From assembly GCA_040755715.1 (NCBI GenBank), contig JBFLXN010000004.1, positions 1-34,152 on the forward strand: a DNA stretch of 34,152 nt. Direction: 5' to 3'. The stretch comes from JBFLXN01 sp040755715 [NCBI: Candidatus Edwardsbacteria bacterium] (GTDB lineage: Bacteria; Edwardsbacteria; AC1; JBFLXN01). Position 1 is the stretch's first letter; every line of letters starts with the position of its first letter. Positions 9,066-17,438 of this stretch are shown in pieces. Both the position numbers and the translations under genes were made by a program. The notes beneath the pieces are model-generated. The model saw only the letters and a program-made list of their open reading frames with translations. It made no database searches and was not told the origin of the DNA.

Positions 9066-10185
9066 AATTTTGTAATGAATTTTGTCTACTCATTGCTCTT
9101 TGAATCTTTTCTATAGCCACACAGACAGAATCAATTTCTTTTTCACCCATTCCAGCATAAATAGGTAAAGCCAAAATCTCTTTGCTTATTCTTTCAGTAA
9201 TCGGCAATCCTCTTTTTGAAAATTTATGATAACAAGTTTGCTTATGCACTGGGGGGTCGTAATATTTCTTAGTCTCAATTTTTGCTTTGGCCAATCTATT
9301 GGCTAACAAATTTCTTGAAAGCCCAAATTTTTTTTCGTCTATTAGGATGACAAAATCTTTATAAGAAGAACGATTCCCATTTTTAATTTTTTGAAATCTA
9401 ATCCCGGGCAATTTCCCCAATCGCCTGCGGTAAACTTCAGCCAGTTGATTGCGTTTTTTTGCATTCTCCTCCAACAACGACAAACTTTCTATTCCTAAAA
9501 TAGCATTAAATTCTGGCATTCTGGCGTTGATACCAAAATCTACACTATCATAATTTCCAGGGTTTCCATATTCTCGTAGATAGTAAATCTTTTGAGCTAA
9601 TTCAGGCTCACCAGTTGTTACCACTCCTCCTTCGCTAGTAATAAGAAGTTTTGCTGGACTACAGCTAAAAACTTCCGCCTCACCGTAACTACCTAACGGT
9701 TTTCCCTGATAAAGACTTCCGAAGGCGTGAGCCGAATCAAAAATGAGTTTCAATTTATAACGCTTAGCAATTTTTTTTAACTCTCTAACATCTGCCGGAT
9801 TACCAAAAAGATGAACGGCCAGAATTGCCGAGGTTCTTGGGGTAATGAGTTCTTCAATCTTTGATGTATCTATGTTTAAGGTTTCTGGGTCAATCTCGGC
9901 AAAAACTGGCACCAATCCATTCCAAACTAAGGGATGAACTGCAGCCATAAAGGTGAAACTCGGAACAACCACTTCACCCTTTAATCCTAATGCTCTAAGA
10001 GTCAAAAGTAAACCAGTGGTGCCGCTTGAAACTCCAACAGCATTTTTTACCTTGAGATAATTGGCTATTTTCTTTTCAAATTCATTTAAATATTTTCCCT
10101 TTGTGAGAATGCCGGTAGAAAATGTTTCTTTCACTCTTTTTTCTATCTTTTGATAAGAAGGCAAAAATGGCTTAAGAAACCGCAT
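9064..10185 (-). CDS. DegT/DnrJ/EryC1/StrS-family PLP aminotransferase
   Basis: A 373-residue fold-type I aminotransferase that moves an amino group onto a keto-sugar nucleotide. Visible residues: SSGTTG at 53-58 for the cofactor phosphate, DSAHAF at 150-155 with the Asp that contacts the pyridine nitrogen, and Lys179 in SCSPAK as the Schiff-base lysine, followed by EGG. C-terminal KKYYDPPVHKQ is typical of sugar-aminotransferase members. The ATG at 10185 has AGGAG 8 bases upstream, so I prefer it over the start seven codons earlier. The substrate cannot be read from the sequence. No dehydratase partner is in the window, so the keto sugar must come from elsewhere. Confidence 0.88.
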   Translation of the reverse strand: MRFLKPFLPSYQKIEKRVKETFSTGILTKGKYLNEFEKKIANYLKVKNAVGVSSGTTGLLLTLRALGLKGEVVVPSFTFMAAVHPLVWNGLVPVFAEIDPETLNIDTSKIEELITPRTSAILAVHLFGNPADVRELKKIAKRYKLKLIFDSAHAFGSLYQGKPLGSYGEAEVFSCSPAKLLITSEGGVVTTGEPELAQKIYYLREYGNPGNYDSVDFGINARMPEFNAILGIESLSLLEENAKKRNQLAEVYRRRLGKLPGIRFQKIKNGNRSSYKDFVILIDEKKFGLSRNLLANRLAKAKIETKKYYDPPVHKQTCYHKFSKRGLPITERISKEILALPIYAGMGEKEIDSVCVAIEKIQRAMSRQNSLQN

Positions 10186-10201
10186 CAGAATCACTCCTAC
10201 A

Positions 10202-10394
10202 TACAAAATTCAAAAATCAAAATTAAAAATGCAAAATGACAGTCCAAAGACTGAAAATTCTAAATCCGAAATCGTCCAATGCCAAAGGTCACCGAAAGCA
10301 AGACGGGCTACTATTTTATTAGTTTCTAAACTTCTAAATAATTTTGAATTTTGATTTGTCATTTTGATATTTGATATTTGATTTTTAATTTTTT
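10202..10394. repeat. Long AT-rich inverted repeat (CAAAATTC / GTCATTTTG type)
   Basis: The 208-base gap between the Wzi-like gene and the DegT gene holds outer arms rich in CAAAATTCAAAAATCAAAA and its complement. CAAAATGAC (10232-10240) pairs exactly with GTCATTTTG (10358-10366). The middle (about 10245-10320) is unique sequence with no plausible gene. The right end meets the stop codon of the Wzi-like gene. Confidence 0.6.
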
Positions 10395-11989
10395 TATAAC
10401 CATTCCCAGGCAGAACTTACAGTAAGTTTTAATTCCCATTTGTTTTCATTTTTATTCGGCTGATTATTTAAATTTTTGGTTTGAAGATATCTAATATTCA
10501 GGAGAAAAAAGGTATTCAACGAAGGCCAAAATTTAATCTGGGCACCTAAGGATTGTTGAGTTTCTACTATACCCGAGGGGAATTTTCGTGGTTGAAACCA
10601 GTATTCCACTATAGGCCAATCGGCATCAGGTCTCCCTTCTCCGTGTCTTTTGATTTCTCCCTTCAGAGTAGCACTCCATTTCTCGCTAAGGAGTTGATTC
10701 CAGGATACCCAGAAATTATCTCCATCATTCCCGAACCAAGCGCCGGTAACTCTATTTTTGTAGATATACCTTGAGAAGGGCTCCTGATTGTTATAGCACC
10801 AGTTAGAAACCCAAAAATATTCAGCGGAGAGGAAACTTCCATTCAATTCAAATGGACTACTTGCTCTCATCCCTCCTTGTATTCCCCAGGCGGCGGCCTC
10901 ATAGTCAGAAGGAACTCTTTTTTCTATCTGAAAGTCGTCAATCATCAATTCTCCATAGACTTCAAATTTCCGAAAAGGACGCCAGAGACAATCCACTCCC
11001 CACATCGTATTGCCAGACGCTTGGTCATTCAGCTGAAGGCTGTGATAGAGAAGAAGCGGATTTAAGAAATGCATTTCCATTGAGCGTCCCGGTCCACCGT
11101 ATAAAAATATTTCCGTCAACCCGAGTTCAAAATTAAAGGGCAGGAGCCAATCAAGTCTGTGCCCCACCAAATAGCGATTTGCGGATTCTACAAAGGTATT
11201 GGTCTGTGGTGAATAATAATTCTTCATATAATCTAGTTGGGTAGTGAAATATAGAAGACGCATCTTTCCGAAAGTCACTTGGATAGAAAACAAGTCTAAT
11301 GGCGGAGCATTATTGGAAAGAATAAGGGAACCTCGTAAGGAAGGTCCCCAGAAGAGTTCTTTCCGTCCAAGGGTAATCAAGAAACGAGAAAATTTTCCTT
11401 GAATGTAGGCTGCATCAAAGTCACCAAAATATTTACCTCGCCATTTATAGCCGTAGTAGGTGGAATCATCCAAGATATTCTGGTCTACCCGAGCCACCAC
11501 ATAGAGGACAAGTTTATCCTGGAGGTGTAGACCTGAATTGGCTCCAACAGCCGCACGCCCTACGGCCGGTTCTTCTGTTCTTGTCCGCAATTCTTCCTTT
11601 CCCCAAATTCTAAAGCGCCAGGCATAATCACTCCTTATCCCCCCCTGGGGAGGGAGAGATAAGGGGGGGCCGAGATTTTTATCTTTTTGAAATTCCTTAA
11701 TTAATTTTTCAAAGAGCCATTGCTCATCCTTCTTGAGTTTTAATTTTCCGGAGTCAATTTCTTCCTTAGTTTGAAAAACGGAATTTGTTATTTCTTCTCT
11801 GGTCCAAGGTTTTGACAGAAGCCAAAGCGAAGAAAAGTAACCTCGGTTATGAAGTTGTATTAAAAAAGGGTAGACCCACGAATCTAAAGGAATATTCTCC
11901 TGTATGGCAGAACTCAACCGGGGAAAGATGGTGATAGCGAAACAAGCCAGAAACCGAAAAAAGAACTGCAAATAGCTACGAATTTTCAT
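10394..11989 (-). CDS. Wzi-like capsule-assembly outer-membrane protein
   Basis: A 531-residue protein with a signal peptide (MKIRSYLQFFFRFLACFAIT...LSSA) and a predicted beta-barrel. The stretch LGRKELFWGPSLRG...LSNNAPPLDLF and the alternating aromatic strands fit the Wzi capsule-assembly family, which binds or nucleates polysaccharide at the cell surface. I place the start at ATG 11989, where the signal peptide begins, but it lacks a well-spaced binding site. An upstream in-frame ATG at 12082 has AAGGAG 4-5 bases before it and overlaps the previous stop as ATGA; it would add 31 polar residues encoded by a dispersed repeat. A GC-rich palindrome at 11633-11664 is inserted in frame near residues 108-119. 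Confidence 0.8.
   Translation of the reverse strand: MKIRSYLQFFFRFLACFAITIFPRLSSAIQENIPLDSWVYPFLIQLHNRGYFSSLWLLSKPWTREEITNSVFQTKEEIDSGKLKLKKDEQWLFEKLIKEFQKDKNLGPPLSLPPQGGIRSDYAWRFRIWGKEELRTRTEEPAVGRAAVGANSGLHLQDKLVLYVVARVDQNILDDSTYYGYKWRGKYFGDFDAAYIQGKFSRFLITLGRKELFWGPSLRGSLILSNNAPPLDLFSIQVTFGKMRLLYFTTQLDYMKNYYSPQTNTFVESANRYLVGHRLDWLLPFNFELGLTEIFLYGGPGRSMEMHFLNPLLLYHSLQLNDQASGNTMWGVDCLWRPFRKFEVYGELMIDDFQIEKRVPSDYEAAAWGIQGGMRASSPFELNGSFLSAEYFWVSNWCYNNQEPFSRYIYKNRVTGAWFGNDGDNFWVSWNQLLSEKWSATLKGEIKRHGEGRPDADWPIVEYWFQPRKFPSGIVETQQSLGAQIKFWPSLNTFFLLNIRYLQTKNLNNQPNKNENKWELKLTVSSAWEWL
11633..11669. repeat. GC-rich palindrome inside the Wzi-like coding region
   Basis: CCTTATC (11633-11639) pairs with GATAAGG (11658-11664) around a C-run and G-run centre. 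It keeps the reading frame and encodes a Pro/Gly-rich segment (GPPLSLPPQGG) between the N-terminal domain and the first strand. Its base composition contrasts with the AT-rich surroundings. Confidence 0.6.
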
Positions 11990-11997
11990 CCTTTTTA

Positions 11998-12075
11998 TTT
12001 TGGGAATTTGTTTGTAATTTGGTGCTTGTGATTTTGCATTTGTTTGGATTTTGAAGCTTGGAATTTGGTGCTTTT
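11998..12075. repeat. Dispersed-type repeat (AATTTGGTGCTT) upstream of the Wzi-like signal peptide
   Basis: AATTTGGTGCTT occurs at 12016-12027 and again at 12062-12073, separated by related TTTG-rich words. Read on the minus strand it gives a low-complexity run of Asn, Lys, Gln and Pro codons. It lies in frame between an SD-preceded ATG (12082) and the signal-peptide ATG (11989). Confidence 0.6.
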
Positions 12076-12078
12076 TAT

Positions 12079-13458
12079 TCATTGTGCTCCTTTTCCGGAA
12101 AGAACTACTGGAATTGTCTTCAACAATATCTTGAAATCTAGACCCAGAGACCAGTTATCAATATATTGCAAATCAAGTTTCATCCACTCATCAAAATCAA
12201 TTTCATTCCGGCCACTGATTTGCCAGAGGCAGGTTAATCCTGGTTTCATGGAAAGGCGCCTTCTCTGCCAGGGCTCGTATTGTTCTACTTCAGGCGGAAT
12301 AGGAGGACGGGGTCCAACCAGACTCATTTCCCCTTTAAGGACATTGAACAATTGGGGGAGTTCATCCAGACTTGTTTTGCGCAGGATTTTACCAATTTTT
12401 GTTAATCTGGGGTCATTCTTGATTTTAAATACTGGACCGTTCATTTCATTGAGAGCCCGCACTTCATCTAATTTTTGCTCAGCATCCTCTACCATTGAGC
12501 GGAATTTATAGAAATTAAATTTTCTTCCTTGCAGACCACATCTTATTTGTCTAAAAAAAATGGGGCCAGATGAAGTTAATTTAATAAGCATCCCAATAAT
12601 GACCATCAAAGGGGAAAAAACGAGCAATAGAATGGAGGAAACAATAATATCAATTGTTCTTTTTATGAAAAGCGCGCGCTCAGTAAATGGAGTTGTCGTC
12701 AGTGTAAGCATTGGCATGCCATGAAACTCTTCCAATCTAGTTTTCGCTATCGGCGTCTCAAACCAATCTAAAAGAATATGCGTTCTCACGCCTATTTTTT
12801 CACAAGTTTTTAACCCTATTTCAATTTTCTGTAGTTGTGAATGTGGAACAGCGAAGATTACTTCATCTATTACATTTTGATAGAGAATTTCAGAAAGTTT
12901 GTTTATTGATTCCGTGCTTAAAATGTCAAAAACACGAAATCCCCAATCAGCGTGTTTCTTAATTAGTTCAACACAATTCTCGGCAATCTTCCCTGCACCG
13001 ATAATTAAAACATTGCGATAATTGTATCCCCTTCGGCGGACTGACCTCAGAAAAAATAACAATCCCGAACGCCAAAAAATAAGTAAGAGTAAATTAGCAA
13101 TAATAAAAGTAAGAATAAAAGTTCTACTGAGATAGGCTGCTTTGAAGAGAAAAATTACAGTGCCCAAAATCAGAGTCCCGAAGAGTGAAACTTTAAGAAT
13201 GCACTTGTTTATTTCCCAGAATGTCTTTGTGCGAAGGGGTTGATAGGCACCGCCTTGATGAAGTAAGAGAAACCATAGTGGAAGAATAATCAGAAGAAGC
13301 CAGAGATATTCCTTCAGAGGGGCAAGTGGAGCCTCAGCAAAATAATCTTCCAACAGATGAGCTCTCAGCCAATAGGCACCGATGAAAGAGAGAATAATAA
13401 CCACAAAATCGGCCAGAATTGTAAGGTCTCTAATCAGTCCTGCTCGTTCTCTTAACAT
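12079..13458 (-). CDS. Polyprenyl-phosphate sugar-1-phosphate transferase (WbaP/WcaJ type)
   Basis: A 459-residue inner-membrane enzyme that loads the first sugar 1-phosphate onto undecaprenyl phosphate and so starts the repeat unit. It has four N-terminal membrane segments (about 12-30, 48-66, 85-105, 112-130) and a CoA-binding-like Rossmann part beginning NVLIIGAGK. The catalytic domain starts with KRTIDIIVSS (about 265) and continues with KFRSMVEDAE, LDELPQLFNVLKGEMSLVGPRPP (VGPRPP near 381) and GLTCLWQISGRN. Length is usual for the exopolysaccharide polyprenyl glycosylphosphotransferase group. Sugar specificity cannot be read. The stop overlaps an in-frame ATG of the Wzi-like gene as ATGA. 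No strong binding site precedes the start. Confidence 0.93.
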   Translation of the reverse strand: MLRERAGLIRDLTILADFVVIILSFIGAYWLRAHLLEDYFAEAPLAPLKEYLWLLLIILPLWFLLLHQGGAYQPLRTKTFWEINKCILKVSLFGTLILGTVIFLFKAAYLSRTFILTFIIANLLLLIFWRSGLLFFLRSVRRRGYNYRNVLIIGAGKIAENCVELIKKHADWGFRVFDILSTESINKLSEILYQNVIDEVIFAVPHSQLQKIEIGLKTCEKIGVRTHILLDWFETPIAKTRLEEFHGMPMLTLTTTPFTERALFIKRTIDIIVSSILLLVFSPLMVIIGMLIKLTSSGPIFFRQIRCGLQGRKFNFYKFRSMVEDAEQKLDEVRALNEMNGPVFKIKNDPRLTKIGKILRKTSLDELPQLFNVLKGEMSLVGPRPPIPPEVEQYEPWQRRRLSMKPGLTCLWQISGRNEIDFDEWMKLDLQYIDNWSLGLDFKILLKTIPVVLSGKGAQ

Positions 13459-13500
13459 TTTTGGTTAATTTCTCCCAATCTACTGTCTCTTTTGAGTCTC

Positions 13501-14619
13501 TTAACCAGACTTTACCACACTCTTATATACTTCAAAAGTTTGGAGAGCAATTTTATCCCAGTCGTAGTTTTCCTCCAAAATACGTCTTTGCTTTGCTTTT
13601 TCTTCTTCTGAAATCTTAAATCTAAACATTTCTTCCATTTTTTTTGCCAAAACATCTACATCTGCTGGAGGATAAAATCTAAAATCTTCAAGAGGAAGCT
13701 TCCGGTTTTGCGGAATATCACTCGCTAAAATTGGGAGGTCATAACTCATCGCTTCCAGCAGAGAGATCGGTAAACCCTCATAATGGGAGGGCAAAACAAA
13801 AAGACCAGCATGAGAATAGAGTTCTTGGAGGGGTTTTCCAGAAACAAAACCTGTCAGAATAATTCTCTCACTCCCTTTTGCTTTCTCTTTTAATTGGCAG
13901 GAGTAGTGGGTCTCGTGGTCAGCACCTCCGCTAATAACCAGTTTAAATTCCGGTTTGTCAATCTTCAAATAGGCATCAATTAAATCATGAAGGCCTTTTT
14001 CTGGCACAAAACGACAGGTAGTAAAAACATATTTTTTTGATTCGAGACCATATTTTTTAAGAGTTTCCTGGCAATTAACCTTTTGCGGTATACTTACACC
14101 ATTATAAATCAATTCCAGGCCTTGGCGTCCGTATAATTTTATCAGAGAAGTTTTGATTGTCTCTGAAATCACGATAACCTTGTCCGCGAACTTGGTAGAT
14201 AAGACCTCACCTAATTTTAAGATAAATTTAGCAAATTTACCCCATTTCTGTCTGACATAATCGGGACCGTGATTGGTCACTACTACTTTTAACCCTAATA
14301 ATTTAGCTAACGGAGTAAAAATAGAAGGACCGATGGCGTGAAGATGAAGGATGTCCGGAGACTTTATTCTGGCAATCCATAATCCCAAAAAGGTATGAGT
14401 GATTGCCTCAATTTCTTTTACCCTTAGACACCAGAGATGAACAAAGTTTACTCCTTTCCACTCACGAACACGCCTTATCTTGGAAAGATATGGCTTTCTT
14501 GTTACTACAGTCACTTCACAACCAAGTTTTACTAATCTCGGATATAGCTCCTCACAATGTTTTTCCACTCCCCCTTGAATTCCAGGAAAACCTCTTGTTC
14601 CTAAAACAAAGATTTTCAT
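13501..14619 (-). CDS. Family-4-type glycosyltransferase (GT-B fold)
   Basis: A 372-residue retaining glycosyltransferase acting at the inner face of the membrane. It opens with GTRGFPGIQGGVEKHCEEL, the glycine-rich loop typical of GT4 enzymes with an N-terminal DUF1972-like domain. The C-terminal half carries the nucleotide-sugar motif with two Glu seven residues apart (EGLPISLLE). The ATG overlaps the stop of the radical SAM gene upstream by four bases (ATGA), so the two are likely translationally coupled. Donor and acceptor are unknown. Confidence 0.88.
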   Translation of the reverse strand: MKIFVLGTRGFPGIQGGVEKHCEELYPRLVKLGCEVTVVTRKPYLSKIRRVREWKGVNFVHLWCLRVKEIEAITHTFLGLWIARIKSPDILHLHAIGPSIFTPLAKLLGLKVVVTNHGPDYVRQKWGKFAKFILKLGEVLSTKFADKVIVISETIKTSLIKLYGRQGLELIYNGVSIPQKVNCQETLKKYGLESKKYVFTTCRFVPEKGLHDLIDAYLKIDKPEFKLVISGGADHETHYSCQLKEKAKGSERIILTGFVSGKPLQELYSHAGLFVLPSHYEGLPISLLEAMSYDLPILASDIPQNRKLPLEDFRFYPPADVDVLAKKMEEMFRFKISEEEKAKQRRILEENYDWDKIALQTFEVYKSVVKSG

Positions 14620-15599
14620 TCGAGACAGAATTCCTTCCCAAAAATTGATTTGATCTTATTTTTTAAAACCCATAAGGTTGGTTTTACAACATTTCTTTTT
14701 ATCGCAGGAGAAACCGTACCAATCATCCAGCAATTTTTAGAACAATTCTTTACTTTCTCTCTAATCTCTCTGGCCTTTTCTCCATTCCATATTTCTTCAA
14801 AAGATTTCTCATTTAAATTACCCATACTGTCAAACCACAAGCTTTCTTCCATCCCGTTACAGGGTCTAATTTCACCCCACGGGTCTAAGAAAAACATATC
14901 AGTTCCTCCTTCACATGGCAAAAGCCGTTTTTTGTTCTGAATATAGTTTATCAAACCATAATTAAAATATGCCCGATACCAGTTTTTAATTCTTTTCGTC
15001 CTTAAAAGCTCGCAGATAAGTTCTTGAAAACAGTTTATTACTTCCCTTTTTTTGTTTATCTGATTATCATACTTATGAAAATAATATGAATTATGGATGA
15101 CTGCAGTGGCAAATTCTACTTTCATCGCTTTTGCTAATTGATATAATTCAATCATATCCTTAGCATTTCTGTCAGAGACTGTTATGCCGAATCCGATATC
15201 CTTAAGCCCGATTCTTTGCAATTCTAGCAAAGTTCTTAAACCATGCTCAAAGCTATTTTCCATTCCTCTTAATTCATCGTTCGCTTGAGGAAGTCCTTCA
15301 ATACTTACTCTTATTCCGATATCTCTATGTTTCTTAGCAATACCGACTATCTTTTCAGTAAAATAACCATTAGTGCTGATAACTACTCTTTTTGATTTTC
15401 TTATTAAAATGTTAACAATCTCCTCTATGTCCTCTCTTAAAAGGGGTTCCCCTCCAGTTATATTGCAGAAGGAAAGTTTGGGAAGTCTATTTAAAATTTC
15501 TGGACTGAACTCTTCCTCCAACTTTGTGGGATATTTCCAAATGCTACACATTTGACATTTATTGATACATCTATAAGTTGTAATTATTGCCGCTTCCAT
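14616..15599 (-). CDS. Radical SAM protein with C-terminal SPASM-like cysteines
   Basis: A 327-residue radical SAM enzyme. The CxxxCxxC cluster ligands are Cys11, Cys15 and Cys18, followed by GGEP at 49-52, which contacts SAM. Four further Cys (229, 247, 286, 290) in LPCEGG, RPCNGM and NCSKNC contexts suggest a SPASM-type auxiliary cluster. Such proteins modify peptides or act in anaerobic sulfatase or cofactor maturation; some occur in polysaccharide loci with unknown substrates. No peptide precursor is evident nearby. The stop overlaps the next glycosyltransferase start (ATGA), tying it to glycan assembly. A GAGGA site precedes ATG 15599. The reaction is not known. Confidence 0.85.
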   Translation of the reverse strand: MEAAIITTYRCINKCQMCSIWKYPTKLEEEFSPEILNRLPKLSFCNITGGEPLLREDIEEIVNILIRKSKRVVISTNGYFTEKIVGIAKKHRDIGIRVSIEGLPQANDELRGMENSFEHGLRTLLELQRIGLKDIGFGITVSDRNAKDMIELYQLAKAMKVEFATAVIHNSYYFHKYDNQINKKREVINCFQELICELLRTKRIKNWYRAYFNYGLINYIQNKKRLLPCEGGTDMFFLDPWGEIRPCNGMEESLWFDSMGNLNEKSFEEIWNGEKAREIREKVKNCSKNCWMIGTVSPAIKRNVVKPTLWVLKNKIKSIFGKEFCLE

Positions 15600-15611
15600 T
15601 AAAGAAATCCT

Positions 15612-16190
15612 CTAAATAACTTTCTTTGCCAGCACAACTATGCCCGCATCAAACCGATATCCCACAAATAGCCTATAATATGTTTTTGCAAAAACAACTT
15701 TTACCACTTTGATAAAAATATCACATACCCCAACGCCATTTTCTCTCATTACTTTTGTCGTTTTTCTCATTCCCGAGAATATTGTACTGGGATACAAGAT
15801 CCTCTCAATATCAAATCCTGTTTCATTAAGGTACAATTCTAAAGTTTTATATTTAAAATGATGTACATCCCTTGGCACTTCGAGATTTCCCCAGTATTTT
15901 CAAAAGATAACCCCCCGCTGCGCTCGGCTATCTTTCATAGGGGCTTCGTCCCTCTGACGCTCAAAAATGCTCCTTTTCGTCGCATTTTTTCGCTGTCACC
16001 CCCTAATCCGCATCAGAATTTGATTCTGTCTAGAAAGATTGAATTTCCAATGCTTCCAAATATCTTAATATCAAGAGAGTCAAAATCGGTTCTACTCCAT
16101 ATACTTCCCATCCGTAAGATTGCGCCTGAGAAATATACTCTCCGTTCCCGCACCCCACATCACAAGGTCACAAGGGGTCAATTTCTTCAT
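15612..16190 (-). pseudogene. Broken SAM-dependent methyltransferase, interrupted by a repeat
   Basis: Three pieces of one class I methyltransferase survive on the minus strand. Near 16144-16161 lies motif I (DVGCGNGEYISQAQ, then VYGVEP). After a frame change at about 16090 comes a FDSLDIKIFG piece (about 16050-16085). From 15893 leftward YWGNLEVPRDVHHFKYKTLE continues to a stop at 15612. In intact relatives the FDSL...IFG and YWG..VPRD parts adjoin, so roughly 180 bases between them are inserted. Some 80 residues after motif I also appear deleted. An ATG at 16190 overlaps the upstream stop as ATGA, a relic of operon coupling. An 88-codon open frame remains at 15612-15878 but would encode only the tail. 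It is probably non-functional. Confidence 0.85.
15903..16004. mobile_element. Two-hairpin palindromic element inserted in the methyltransferase gene
   Basis: AAAGATA (15903-15909) pairs with TATCTTT (15929-15935) around a GC-rich loop. TGACGCTCAAAAATGC (15955-15970) pairs, with small mismatches, with GCATTTTTTCGCTGTCA (15982-15998). The whole lies between two halves of one protein fold and holds no reading frame. It looks like a small non-autonomous element; the inserted stretch may reach to about 16050. No target duplication is clear. Confidence 0.6.
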
Positions 16191-17227
16191 ATATTGCCCT
16201 TCAAAATAGTAGCAATTCTTTTCCCATATTTCTCTATAGTAAAATTGGCTTCATACTTTCGATAAGCATTGGCAGCTAACAGACATAATTTTCCTTTATT
16301 ATTCACTAAATTCCTAACGGCGTTCCTAATATCTTCAGCCGAATGAGGCTCTACCAATATTGCACAGCTAGTGTCTAGGTAGTCCTCTATACCATTGCTT
16401 CTCGTTATTATTATTGCTTTGCCTAATCTCATTGCATCCAACAAAACTAGTTGGCCCGAAGAAATATTGGGGGCATCTAGAGAGATTACTACTCCATACG
16501 CATTTCCCATATAATACAAAAACTCGTTTCCGAATACATTATGAAACACTTCTATGTTTGATGGAATATGTAAATTCTTAATGTCACCCCGGAAACAGGC
16601 AATCTTTAATCGTTCGTTTAATTCCCTAAATGCCTCTATCAATGTCCCGTAGTCTCTATTGCTTGTGCCACCTGAGAAAAAATAACGACTTTTGTCAACG
16701 ATGTTATTCACAAATGAGTCTGTTTCAGGCATTTTTATGCCATATGGGACAAAATGTATCCTCTCCTGATAGTTCGCGCCAAATTCCTTAATATAAAATT
16801 CGCGTTCTCTTGCAGAATGGCAGATAAACCAGTTCAAAGTATTCAAATCCAAAAAAAAACGAAATAAGCCCTTATAGGTCTTACCAAACAATTTTCTCCG
16901 CTGTTTATAAATTAAAGGCAACACTAAAGTAGTCGGATTTCTCATTTTGCTGCGAAAAAACCTTGCCATAGTAGCATAATAGAATCCTATAAACTGCTGC
17001 CAGAATATTATATAGTCATAATTGTGGCGGTGCAGAAATGCTTTAATAGCTACAATAAAATAATTAAAATGCCTTTTGAGCTTTTGCAACCTTTTCATGC
17101 CCGTTGAGTCAATATAGAAAATATCGACCCTTATACCTAGTTCATTTGCGAGAGTATTTGCAAACATCTTGTCTATTTTGCAATCCGCGGCGATAAGCAG
17201 TTCCCTAATATTCGGAACTCTTTTCAT
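16187..17227 (-). CDS. GT-B-type glycosyltransferase
   Basis: A 346-residue protein whose C-terminal half (IHFVPYGIKMP, YFFSGGTSNRDYGTLIEAF, VVISLDAPNISSGQLVLLDAM, GIEDYLDTSCAILVEP) fits a GT4/GT1-like donor-binding domain. The usual paired Glu motif is altered to SSGQLVLLD, a variant also known in this superfamily. The N-terminal half is poorly conserved and rich in Arg, Lys and Phe, suggesting membrane contact. The start at ATG 17227 has AGGGG upstream. It also overlaps the stop of the glycosyltransferase remnant at 17224-17292. The stop at 16187 overlaps the start of the broken methyltransferase. Sugar specificity is unknown. Confidence 0.8.
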   Translation of the reverse strand: MKRVPNIRELLIAADCKIDKMFANTLANELGIRVDIFYIDSTGMKRLQKLKRHFNYFIVAIKAFLHRHNYDYIIFWQQFIGFYYATMARFFRSKMRNPTTLVLPLIYKQRRKLFGKTYKGLFRFFLDLNTLNWFICHSAREREFYIKEFGANYQERIHFVPYGIKMPETDSFVNNIVDKSRYFFSGGTSNRDYGTLIEAFRELNERLKIACFRGDIKNLHIPSNIEVFHNVFGNEFLYYMGNAYGVVISLDAPNISSGQLVLLDAMRLGKAIIITRSNGIEDYLDTSCAILVEPHSAEDIRNAVRNLVNNKGKLCLLAANAYRKYEANFTIEKYGKRIATILKGNI

Positions 17228-17292
17228 TCATTTTTCCCCTTCATCACTTGATAAATTTTGACCAGTTTTTGCTAATGTCCCTCTGGATTAAA
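17224..17292 (-). pseudogene. C-terminal remnant of a GT4 glycosyltransferase
   Basis: On the minus strand, 17292-17224 reads FNPEGH, a stop, then QKLVKIYQVMKGKNE and a TGA that overlaps the next start codon as ATGA. This matches the end of the adjacent glycosyltransferase (FNPEKHYQDLMKIYQMAREK), with the tyrosine codon replaced by a stop. No further homologous sequence is recognisable up to 17438. It appears to be the last scrap of a deleted gene copy that once preceded the 16187-17227 gene. Confidence 0.7.
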
Positions 17293-17438
17293 CTTTTACA
17301 TTTTTAGCCGTTTTAATTGCTGAATCTGGACTTTCCAGATTCCGTTCAGATTATGACATCTTTTTTCCCACCCCACCTGTAGGCAATTTTCTGCAAATCA
17401 ACAAGCATCTTTATTTTTCAAAAGGAAGCTTGGCTTGC

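Noticed and set aside
12044-12511. 155-codon plus-strand open frame
   Set aside because: It is antisense to the sugar transferase and the repeat upstream of the Wzi-like gene, with no ribosome binding site or family features.
15612-15878. A stand-alone 88-residue protein
   Set aside because: It is the C-terminal tail of a methyltransferase whose other pieces lie upstream in other frames.
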